Source: Flavobacterium sp. (GTDB taxonomy: Bacteria; Bacteroidota; Bacteroidia; Flavobacteriales; Flavobacteriaceae). Taken from it: DNA of 5,896 nucleotides. The notes beneath the pieces were generated by a model. It searched no databases and was not told where the DNA came from. It saw only the letters and a list, made by a program, of their open reading frames with translations. Shown here one piece after another: positions 1 through 5,767 of the stretch. A program made the translations under genes and the position numbers. Where the stretch lies: positions 1-5,896 of the forward strand of contig JAAURU010000240.1 in the NCBI GenBank assembly GCA_012032075.1, in the 5' to 3' direction. Positions within the stretch are counted from its first letter, which is position 1; each line of letters opens with the position of its first letter.

Positions 1-70
1 TGGATTTGATCATTTCTTTTGATACTAAATAGCATCATCTTTTCTTTAGGTTGCTTTTAATACTTAAAGC

Positions 71-195
71 ATGGTATTTGTTACATTAGGTTTAGTATTT
101 GTTATATTAAATTTAGTGTTTTTCATATTAAATTTAGTATTTGTTATACTAAATTTAGTATTTTCATATTAAACTTAGTATTTGTGATAATAAAT
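71..195. repeat. 21-bp tandem repeat, six copies
   Basis: Six consecutive units start at 71, 92, 113, 134, 155 and 175. Each typical unit begins TTAGTATTTG and ends TTAAAT. Five units are exactly 21 bp, and the one at 155-174 is 20 bp because its T run (161-164) is one base shorter than in the sister unit at 113. The first unit (71-91) is the most diverged. Since 21 is a multiple of three, one plus-strand frame stays open from ATG 71 and reads a heptad-repeat peptide (LVFVILN-like units) until a stop at 170-172. One minus-strand frame is open as well, so openness alone is not evidence of coding. The array lies beyond the icmF terminator. What it does is unknown. Confidence 0.88.
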
Positions 196-244
196 TTAGG
201 TAATGTTTAATTAACTGTGTAAAGTCTCCCTGAGACTGTCTAAT

Positions 245-270
245 AAAAAAACCTTCCATTTCTGAAAGGT
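245..270 (-). terminator. Rho-independent terminator of icmF
   Basis: Read on the minus strand, ACCTTTC (270-264) pairs with GGAAGGT (257-251) across a six-base loop. This makes a seven-pair stem including one G-U pair, followed directly by a run of T (A run 245-250 on the plus strand). It lies about 110 bases past the icmF stop codon and has the correct orientation to end that transcript. The plus-strand side has no T run, so it is not bidirectional. Confidence 0.75.
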
Positions 271-307
271 CTTTATACTATAATCTATTTAACATTGGAA
301 AGATTCT

Positions 308-376
308 CAGAGATCCCGATAAAAATCGGGATAAGCGATTCACACCATTCCGATTGGCATCGGAATGGGTTCTCTG
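308..376. repeat. Twin palindrome, possible three-way junction
   Basis: Two perfect palindromes lie next to each other. ATCCCGAT (313-320) pairs with ATCGGGAT (325-332) over loop AAAA. CCATTCCGAT (345-354) pairs with ATCGGAATGG (359-368) over loop TGGC. Both share the core CCGAT-N4-ATCGG. CAGAGA (308-313) is complementary to TCTCTG (371-376), so the whole unit can close as a three-way junction, with base 313 shared between two helices. It begins two bases beyond the icmF stop codon and lies inside the expected 3' untranslated region, upstream of the terminator. The paired layout resembles REP/REPIN-type intergenic elements. No T run follows, so it is not itself a terminator. Confidence 0.8.
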
Positions 377-377
377 C

Positions 378-2332
378 TTACATATTTCTTCTATACTGAC
401 CTCCTACTTCAAACAATCCTGAAGTAATTTGTCCTAGTGTACAATATTTAGTTGCGTCCATTAATAATTCGAAGATATTTTCGTTTTTAATAGCTGCGTC
501 TTGTAGTAAGTTGATTTGCTCTTTTGCTTTATCAGCGTTTCCTTTGTGCAGGTCTTCCAAGGTTTTAATTTGGAATAGCTTCTCTTCTTCTGTTGCACGA
601 ATAACTTCTGAAGGAATTACTGTAGGTGAGCCTTTTGAACTCAAGAATGTATTTACACCAATAATTGGAAATTCTCCTGTGTGTTTCAACATTTCGTAGT
701 ACATAGATTCCTCTTGAATTTTACTTCTTTGATACATAGTTTCCATTGCACCAAGAACACCTCCTCTTTCTGTAATTCTATCAAATTCGGTTAAAACCGC
801 TTCTTCTACTAAATCAGTTAATTCTTCTATGATAAACGAACCTTGTATTGGGTTTTCATTTTTCGCTAAACCTAATTCTTTATTGATAATCAACTGAATA
901 GCCATCGCTCTACGCACTGATTCTTCTGTTGGTGTAGTAATGGCTTCGTCATAAGCATTGGTATGCAACGAATTACAGTTATCATAAATAGCATACAATG
1001 CTTGTAAAGTCGTACGAATGTCATTAAAGTCAATTTCTTGTGCATGCAAAGATCGTCCTGATGTTTGAATATGGTATTTCAACATTTGTGCTCTTTCATT
1101 GGCTCCGTATTTTAACTTCATGGCTTTCGCCCAAATTTTACGTGCTACACGACCAATTACTGCATATTCTGGATCAATACCGTTTGAGAAGAAGAATGAT
1201 AAATTAGGTCCGAAATCGTTGATATTCATTCCTCTACTTAAGTAATACTCTACGTAAGTAAATCCGTTTGCCAATGTAAATGCTAATTGTGTAATAGGGT
1301 TAGCACCCGCTTCAGCAATATGATATCCAGAAATAGAAACCGAATAGAAATTACGCACATTTTCTTTAATAAAATATTCTTGCACATCACCCATTAAACG
1401 TAAAGCAAATTCAGTTGAGAAAATACATGTATTTTGTGCTTGATCTTCTTTTAAAATATCCGCTTGCACCGTTCCACGAACTTGTGATAAGGTTTTTACT
1501 TTAATTTCATTATAAATGTCAGCTGGAAAACTTGGTCTCCAGTAACGCCTAAAAGTATTAGTCCTAAACCATCATTACCTTCTGGTAAAGCTCCGTTATA
1601 GCTAGGTCTTTCAATTCCTTTTTCTTTGTAAATAGCTTTGATTTTAGTTTCAACCTCAGCCACTAAATCATTTTCTTTGATGTATTTTTCACAATTTTGG
1701 TCTATCGCAGCATTCATAAAGAACCCTAACAACATAGGAGCTGGACCATTAATTGTCATTGAAACCGAAGTTGCTGGGTGACTCAAATCGAAACCAGAAT
1801 ATAATTTTTTTGCATCGTCTAAACAACAAATTGAAACTCCAGCATTTCCAATTTTACCATAAATATCAGGTCTATGATCAGGATCGTTTCCGTAAAGTGT
1901 TACACTATCAAATGCAGTTGATAAACGTTTCGCTGGCATGCCTAAAGAAACATAGTGAAAACGTCTGTTTGTTCTTTCTGGACCTCCTTCTCCTGCAAAC
2001 ATACGTGTTGGGTCTTCCCCTTCACGCTTAAATGGATACAATCCAGAGGCAAAAGGAAATTCTCCTGGTACATTTTCCTGTAAATTCCATTTTAGAATAT
2101 CACCCCAAGCTTGGTATTTTGGTAAAGCAATTTTTGGAATTTGAGTATGCGATAGCGATTCACTATGCGTTTTTATTTCGATTACTTTGTCTCTTACTTT
2201 GAAAGAGTAAATCGGGTTTTTGTATTTATTTACTTTTTCGTCCCAAGTTTGAATGATTTGCCAATTGAATGGATCTAAATTCATTTTCACTCGGTCGAAC
2301 TCACCAACTAATAGTTTTATAAAATCAGCTTT
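378..2332 (-). other. icmF: IcmF mutase catalytic domain
   Basis: TIM-barrel acyl-CoA mutase domain. TRMFAGEGG places Phe603 where methylmalonyl-CoA mutases have the tyrosine of RQYAG. ILKEDQAQN places Gln791 where they have the arginine that binds the substrate carboxylate. This Phe/Gln pair is the published hallmark of isobutyryl-CoA mutases. HIQTSGRSLHAQE (His912) carries the conserved active-site histidine, and SISGYHIAEAGA and SLHTNAYDEA are further mutase signatures. The frameshift at 1527-1530 falls between NGALPEGNDGLG and the Gln791 region. A gene finder would restart at GTG 1469, which is really the valine of RGTVQADIL. The C-terminus FEVGGQYRRNM is the usual family ending. Confidence 0.88.
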
Positions 2333-3806
2333 GTCAGGTTGAGCTTGTCGAAGCCCTTCTTCTTCGATACCAAACTTCGACAGGCTCAGTTTGACATTTG
2401 TAACAGACTCAATGGTTTTGAAAATTCCGTATAATTTTTGAGCTACTTCCACTTGTGTTAAAACCGTTTCATCATACTTACGATTGTTTTCCGCAATTTC
2501 AGACAAGTAACGGGTTCTATGTGGAGGAATTACGAATATTTTTTCGCTCATTTCTCTTGTAATCTCAAAAGTTGATTGCAAATCGGATGCTGTCTTTTCA
2601 ACAATTTTATCCATAATGGATTTGTACAACGTATTCATTCCAGGATCGTTGAACTGAGAGGCAATGGTTCCAAAAACTGGCATTTCGTCCGGATTTACAT
2701 CCCAAAGATTATGATTGCGTTGGTATTGTTTTTTCACATCACGAATCGCATCTAAAGCACCTCTCTTATCAAATTTATTTAAGGCTACTAAATCAGCGAA
2801 ATCCAACATGTCAATTTTCTCTAATTGTGTGGCAGCACCAAATTCTGGAGTCATTACATATAAAGAAACATCAGAATGATCCATAATTTCAGTATCACTT
2901 TGACCAATTCCTGAAGTTTCCAATACAATTAAATCATATTTAGCTGCTTTTAACACTTGAATGGCTTCCGCTACATATTTAGACAAGGCCAAATTCGATT
3001 GACGTGTAGCTAATGAACGCATATACACTCTTGGATTATTGATAGCATTCATACGAATTCGATCGCCTAAAAGCGCTCCGCCCGTTTTACGTTTTGATGG
3101 ATCAACCGAAATTAATCCAATTGTTTTATTGGGAAAATCAATTAAAAAACGACGTACAATTTCATCTACTAAAGAAGACTTTCCTGAACCTCCTGTTCCT
3201 GTTATTCCTAGTACAGGAATTTTAGATTTTTCATTTTGTTTGTGAATTCTGTCTAAAGTTGCTTTTGCAATTTCAGGAAAATTTTCTGCTGCTGAAATGA
3301 CACGGGCTATTTCTCTTGGATTTTTATTTTCTAAGTAATCTGCTTCATTGGTTAATTTATCACCTATAGAAAAATCTGAACGTTTTACTAAATCGTTTTA
3401 TCATACCTTGTAATCCCATGGCACGACCATCATCTGGAGAATATATTTTTTCTATTCCATAAGCATGTAATTCTTCGATTTCAGTTGGAAGAATAACTCC
3501 ACCTCCACCAGCGAAAATTTTAATATGACCTGCTCCTTTTACGTTAAGCAAATCAAACATGTATTTTAAATATTCTGTATGACCTCCTTGATATGATGTC
3601 ATGGCAATAGCATTAGCATCTTCTTGAATAGCTGTATTTACAACTTCATCTACGCTTCTATCATGACCTAAATGAATGACTTCACATCCAGTAGCTTGAA
3701 TAATTCTTCGCATAATATTGATTGCTGCATCATGACCATCGAAAAGTGATGCTGCTGTTACAATTCTTACTTTATTTATAGGATTATAGGGTTGTTGTTG
3801 TTCCAT
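378..3806 (-). CDS. icmF: Fused isobutyryl-CoA mutase IcmF (two apparent frameshifts)
   Basis: Adenosylcobalamin-dependent acyl-CoA mutase fused to its own G-protein chaperone, cytoplasmic. The IcmF family interconverts isobutyryl-CoA and n-butyryl-CoA. Domain order is B12-binding (1-136), MeaB/ArgK-like GTPase (about 137-470), and mutase (about 492-1142). The start ATG at 3806 (MEQQQPYNP) was preferred to an upstream ATG at 3902, because the extra 32 residues (MPRNIFLCLLLF...) do not fit a B12 domain. The reading frame breaks twice: one extra base in a T run at 3396-3399 and one missing base in an A run at 1527-1530 (plus-strand runs). The two cancel, and the corrected product is 1142 residues, somewhat longer than the roughly 1,090 I recall for characterised IcmF. 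Correction restores GMINDLVKRSDF and GDQVFPADIYNEIK. A 21-residue palindrome-derived insert lies at 471-491. The gene is probably monocistronic, ending at the terminator 245-270. It is often annotated simply as methylmalonyl-CoA mutase. Confidence 0.9.
2333..2395. repeat. 63-bp palindromic element inside icmF
   Basis: Two 21-base arms (2333-2353 and 2375-2395) are inverted copies that pair at 17 of 21 positions around a 21-base loop. The arm core is CTTCGACA(A/G)GCTCA. From memory, sequences of this kind are abundant between genes in Flavobacterium genomes. Here the element lies wholly inside the icmF reading frame. At 63 bp it adds exactly 21 codons, encoding SLSKFGIEEEGLRQAQPD plus flanks, between the G domain and the mutase domain. 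Its translated sequence looks like no part of the surrounding conserved protein. Confidence 0.82.
2396..3395 (-). other. icmF: IcmF G-protein chaperone domain (MeaB/ArgK-like)
   Basis: P-loop GTPase module that, in characterised IcmF and MeaB proteins, gates loading and protection of the B12 cofactor. The Walker A motif GTGGSGKS spans residues 203-210 with Lys209. ISVDPSKRKTGGALLGDR follows as the family's switch region. ETSGIGQSD (about 296-304) is the Walker B/switch II stretch, and NKFD (343-346) is the NKxD guanine-specificity motif. Bases 3053-3395 contain no ATG and are easily missed by an ATG-based gene finder, but they are in frame with the following ATG at 3052 and encode Walker A. 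Confidence 0.88.
3400..3806 (-). other. icmF: IcmF B12-binding domain (residues 1-136)
   Basis: Rossmann-like cobalamin-binding domain at the N-terminus. The segment DGHDAAIN (residues 23-30) matches the DxH part of the base-off/His-on signature, making His25 the expected lower axial ligand of cobalt. The glycine usual in DxHxxG is replaced by alanine, which I recall as common in IcmF. The other two signature elements are visible as MTSYQGGH and the glycine-rich FAGGGGVI. The open frame continues past the frameshift into an unrelated tail (KRFSKTFRFFYR, stop at 3360-3362), which should not be taken as the true C-terminus. Confidence 0.88.
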
Positions 3807-3875
3807 TGGTAATTTTATGTCAATTTTAAGCCTGCAATTTACGAATTTTTCAAAAAAACAACTCATAAATAAAAG

Positions 3876-3902
3876 TAAACATAAAAATATATTTCTTGGC
3901 AA
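3876..3902 (-). promoter_or_regulatory. Possible icmF promoter
   Basis: On the minus strand TATGTTTA (3883-3876) matches seven of eight positions of the Bacteroidota -7 box TAnnTTTG. A TTG (3902-3900) lies 16 bases upstream as a -33 element, slightly closer than the usual spacing. Transcription would start roughly 60-65 bases before the ATG at 3806. No Shine-Dalgarno sequence precedes that ATG, only AT-rich sequence, as is normal in this phylum. The site is weak because AT-rich DNA gives such near matches by chance. Confidence 0.35.
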
Positions 3903-3933
3903 CTTTTTATAGTAACTAATTTTAGTTTTTGAC

Positions 3934-3941
3934 TATGTTTG
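3934..3941 (+). promoter_or_regulatory. Possible purU promoter, -7 box
   Basis: TATGTTTG is an exact match to the Bacteroidota -7 consensus TAnnTTTG. It lies about 75 bases before the purU ATG and immediately before the heptamer repeat array, which would therefore be transcribed into the purU leader. I find no clear TTG -33 element at the expected distance, only a T-rich stretch near 3903-3910. Confidence 0.45.
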
Positions 3942-3949
3942 TGTGTTCT

Positions 3950-4012
3950 AGAAGGCAGAAGTTAAAAGGCAGAAGTTAGAAATTAGAGAATAGAATTTAG
4001 AAAATAGATATT
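3950..4012. repeat. 7-bp tandem repeat array, nine copies
   Basis: Nine consecutive heptamers fit the degenerate consensus AGAARTT: AGAAGGC, AGAAGTT, AAAAGGC, AGAAGTT, AGAAATT, AGAGAAT, AGAATTT, AGAAAAT, AGATATT. The phase is unbroken over 63 bp. The first four units form two near-identical 14-mers (3950-3963 and 3964-3977). The array ends five bases before the purU ATG, so it fills most of the predicted leader and is purine-rich on the coding strand. Its position could influence ribosome access, but no function is shown. Confidence 0.82.
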
Positions 4013-4017
4013 AAAAC

Positions 4018-4872
4018 ATGAAAAAATTACGGTTCTGATTCATTGTGAAGATCAAAAAGCTATTATTGCGAGTGTTACCAATTATATAGCAAGTATAGAT
4101 GGAAATATAATTTATTTAGACCAACATGTAGATGCTGATCAAAATGTGTTTTTTATGCGTTTGGAATGTGAATTTACTACTGAAAATTGGAATCTTGAGA
4201 ATATAAAAACTGGTTTTCAAGAAAATTTGGCTAAAAAGTTTAATTTATCTTGGGAAATTTATACTCAGGAAATTAAACCGAAAATGGCATTGTTTGTTTC
4301 CAAATATGATCATTGTTTATATGATATTTTAAGTCGTTATAGCACTGGAGAATTAGCACTTGAAATTCCTTTAATTATTAGTAATCATGAAGATTTAAAA
4401 CCAGTAGCAGAACAGTTTACTATTCCGTTTTATCATGTTCCGTTTACTAAAGATAGTAAAGAAGAAGGAGAGAAAAAAACAAATTGAGCTGTTACAAAAA
4501 TTCAACATTAATTTTATTGTTTTAGCAAGATACATGCAAATTATAACTCCTAATTTGATTGCTTTGTATAAAAACAAAATCATCAATATTCATCATTCTT
4601 TTTTACCTGCTTTTCCTGGTGCAAAACCTTATCATTCGGCTTTTAAAAGAGGGGTGAAAATTATAGGTGCAACAAGTCATTATGTGACGGAAGAACTTGA
4701 TGAAGGCCCAATTATTGAACAAGATATAACGCGTGTTTTGCATAGTCATTCAATTGAAGATTTCATTATGAAAGGTAGGGATTTAGAACGAATTGTATTA
4801 GCTAGAGCAATAAAACTACATTGTGAGCGAAAAACAATGGTTTATGCTAATAAAACTGTAATTTTTTCATAA
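4018..4872 (+). CDS. purU: Formyltetrahydrofolate deformylase PurU (two apparent frameshifts)
   Basis: Hydrolyses 10-formyltetrahydrofolate to formate and tetrahydrofolate, balancing cytoplasmic one-carbon pools and supplying formate. An N-terminal ACT regulatory domain (about 1-80) is followed by a formyltransferase-fold domain (about 88-284). NIHHSFLPAFPGAKPYH and SHYVTEELDEGPIIEQD carry the expected catalytic Asn190, His192 and Asp228. KGRDLERIVLARA is the usual C-terminal helix. The frame breaks in the A run 4021-4026, one base short (correct reading MKKITVLIHCEDQ), and in the A run 4473-4479, one base too long (correct reading EKKQIELLQKF). The two cancel, giving 284 residues, normal for PurU. 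Frames starting at GTG 4146 or ATG 4435 are fragments and not real starts. It is transcribed divergently from icmF, and the next gene follows after 36 bases. Confidence 0.9.
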
Positions 4873-4881
4873 AATAATGTG

Positions 4882-4889
4882 TATTTTTG
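4882..4889 (+). promoter_or_regulatory. Possible promoter of the DUF4197 gene, -7 box
   Basis: TATTTTTG matches TAnnTTTG exactly in the 36-base gap between purU and the lipoprotein gene. A start here would give a very short leader of about a dozen bases before ATG 4909. No TTG lies at the usual -33 distance, so co-transcription from purU remains possible. Confidence 0.4.
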
Positions 4890-4908
4890 AAATTCTAAAA
4901 TATTTATA

Positions 4909-5634
4909 ATGAAAAAGATTTTGATTTTGATTACGGCTTTTACCATTTTTAGTTGTGCCGAATTACAACAAGTTGTGGATCAATTACCACAAGGAACAAC
5001 AGGAATTAGTCAGTTAGATATTGCCAACGGTTTAAAAGAAGCTTTAGATAAAGGAATTGAAAAGCAAGTTTCTAAATTAACTGCAACTGATGGTTTTTTT
5101 AAAAATGAAGCAGTAAAAATTTTATTGCCTGAAGAATTACAAACAGTTGATAAAAAATTAAGACAAATAGGTTTATCTAAACTTGCCGATGAAGGTTTAA
5201 AAGTTTTAAATAGAGCTGCTGAAGATGCTGTAAAAGAAGCGACACCTATTTTTGTTGATGCTGTAAAACAAATGACTTTTAACGACGCTAAAAATATTTT
5301 AATGGGCGATAATAAAGCAGCAACTAGTTATTTACAAAATACTACTACAACTCCTTTATATGGTAAATTTAATCCTGTTATTAAAAATTCATTTACAAAA
5401 GTAGGTGCTGATAAAGTGTGGACAAATATTATTACCAAGTACAATAGTATTCCATTAGTAAACAAAGTTAATCCTGATTTAACAGATTATACTACTAATA
5501 AAGCACTTGAAGGTGTTTTTAAAATGATTGCAGTTGAAGAACAAGAGATTAGAACCAACTTTAATTCTAGAACAAGTGATTTATTAAAAAAGTTTTTGCA
5601 CTACAAGACAAAAATAAAATTTAATATTCAATAA
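4909..5634 (+). CDS. DUF4197 family lipoprotein, unknown function
   Basis: Predicted envelope lipoprotein. Residues 1-15 (MKKILILITAFTIFS) form a short signal peptide, with Cys16 as the lipidation site in the lipobox IFSC. The mature protein is mostly helical and matches the DUF4197 family as I know it: GISQLDIANGLKEALDKGIEKQV near the start, ILLPEELQTVDKKLRQIG, a central segment with KNILMGDNKAATSYL, and the C-terminal KMIAVEEQEIRTN and SRTSDLLKK. No enzymatic motif is visible and the family has no established role. As written it has 241 residues, but the last 14 or so (FLHYKTKIKFNIQ) look wrong. Adding one base to the A run 5586-5591 gives KKVFALQDKNKI and a stop at 5622-5624, which better resembles family ends. 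The start ATG directly precedes the signal peptide, and no Shine-Dalgarno sequence is present. Confidence 0.82.
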   Translation: MKKILILITAFTIFSCAELQQVVDQLPQGTTGISQLDIANGLKEALDKGIEKQVSKLTATDGFFKNEAVKILLPEELQTVDKKLRQIGLSKLADEGLKVLNRAAEDAVKEATPIFVDAVKQMTFNDAKNILMGDNKAATSYLQNTTTTPLYGKFNPVIKNSFTKVGADKVWTNIITKYNSIPLVNKVNPDLTDYTTNKALEGVFKMIAVEEQEIRTNFNSRTSDLLKKFLHYKTKIKFNIQ

Positions 5635-5640
5635 CATATA

Positions 5641-5720
5641 TATAACACATCCTTAACACAGCTAAACTGAAAATAGTTAGATATTTGCAGTGTTATAAGA
5701 AACAAATCTCATATTTGTTT
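5641..5720 (+). other. Structured spacer, candidate small RNA or 3' UTR
   Basis: The spacer after the lipoprotein gene contains nested complementarity. TATAACAC (5641-5648) is a perfect inverted match to GTGTTATA (5690-5697). Between them CTAAACT and AGTTAG can form a short bulged stem. A second hairpin pairs AAACAAAT (5700-5707) with ATTTGTTT (5713-5720). GATATTTG (5680-5687) and CATATTTG (5710-5717) each miss the -7 promoter consensus by one base. Followed by the terminator at 5743-5767, this could be a structured 3' UTR or a small RNA of roughly 75-130 bases. In AT-rich DNA chance pairing is common, so the call is tentative. Confidence 0.3.
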
Positions 5721-5733
5721 GGTTAAGGTTAGT

Positions 5734-5767
5734 AAAAAAATTACCACGTTTTAGGACGTGGTTTTTT
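5734..5767. terminator. Bidirectional terminator between convergent genes
   Basis: ACCACGT (5743-5749) and ACGTGGT (5756-5762) form a perfect seven-pair stem with loop TTTAGG. A T run follows on the plus strand (5763-5767), and an A run precedes it (5734-5740), which becomes a T run for minus-strand transcripts. It can therefore end both the lipoprotein transcript and the hydrolase transcript. The hairpin overlaps the hydrolase stop codon and its last codons (PKTW-stop). Confidence 0.88.

Larger units (their letters stand above)
1..377. other. Gene-free region left of icmF
   Basis: No convincing gene is present. The stretch holds the 21-bp tandem repeats (71-195), a leftward terminator (245-270) and a twin palindrome (308-376), each listed separately. 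The remaining bases (1-70, 196-244, 271-307) are AT-rich and show nothing I can name. A minus-strand ATG at 36-38 opens a frame that runs off the left edge, but only about 12 codons are visible, which is too little to call a gene. Confidence 0.7.

Noticed and set aside
1..38. Minus-strand ATG at 36-38 opening a frame (MMLFSIKRNDQI) that leaves the window
   Set aside because: Only about 12 codons are visible, with no recognisable motif, so it cannot be told from chance.
71..195. CRISPR-like array
   Set aside because: Units are directly adjacent with no spacers, are AT-rich and lack a repeat-spacer pattern. No cas gene is present.
511..699. Antisense open frame opposite the mutase, with similar ones at 1753-2031, 3039-3245 and 4395-4586
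   Set aside because: They lie opposite or out of frame within conserved coding sequence and encode no recognisable protein. They are frame shadows.
2333..2395. Intragenic transcription terminator in icmF
   Set aside because: The hairpin is long but no T run follows on either strand, and the reading frame continues intact through it.
378..3806. Separate genes for B12-binding protein, G protein and mutase
   Set aside because: Breaks fall inside domains or linkers at homopolymer runs, no stop/start junctions or ribosome sites occur there, and one-base corrections restore a single IcmF-type protein.
3807..3902. Upstream in-frame ATG at 3902 giving an N-terminal extension of the mutase
   Set aside because: The 32 added residues are hydrophobic and cysteine/lysine-rich, unlike any B12-binding domain, and a cytoplasmic enzyme needs no signal peptide. 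ATG 3806 fits the family start.
4018..4872. Programmed ribosomal frameshifting in purU
   Set aside because: The two sites require opposite shifts, no stimulatory structure is evident, and PurU is not known to use recoding. Sequencing error is simpler.
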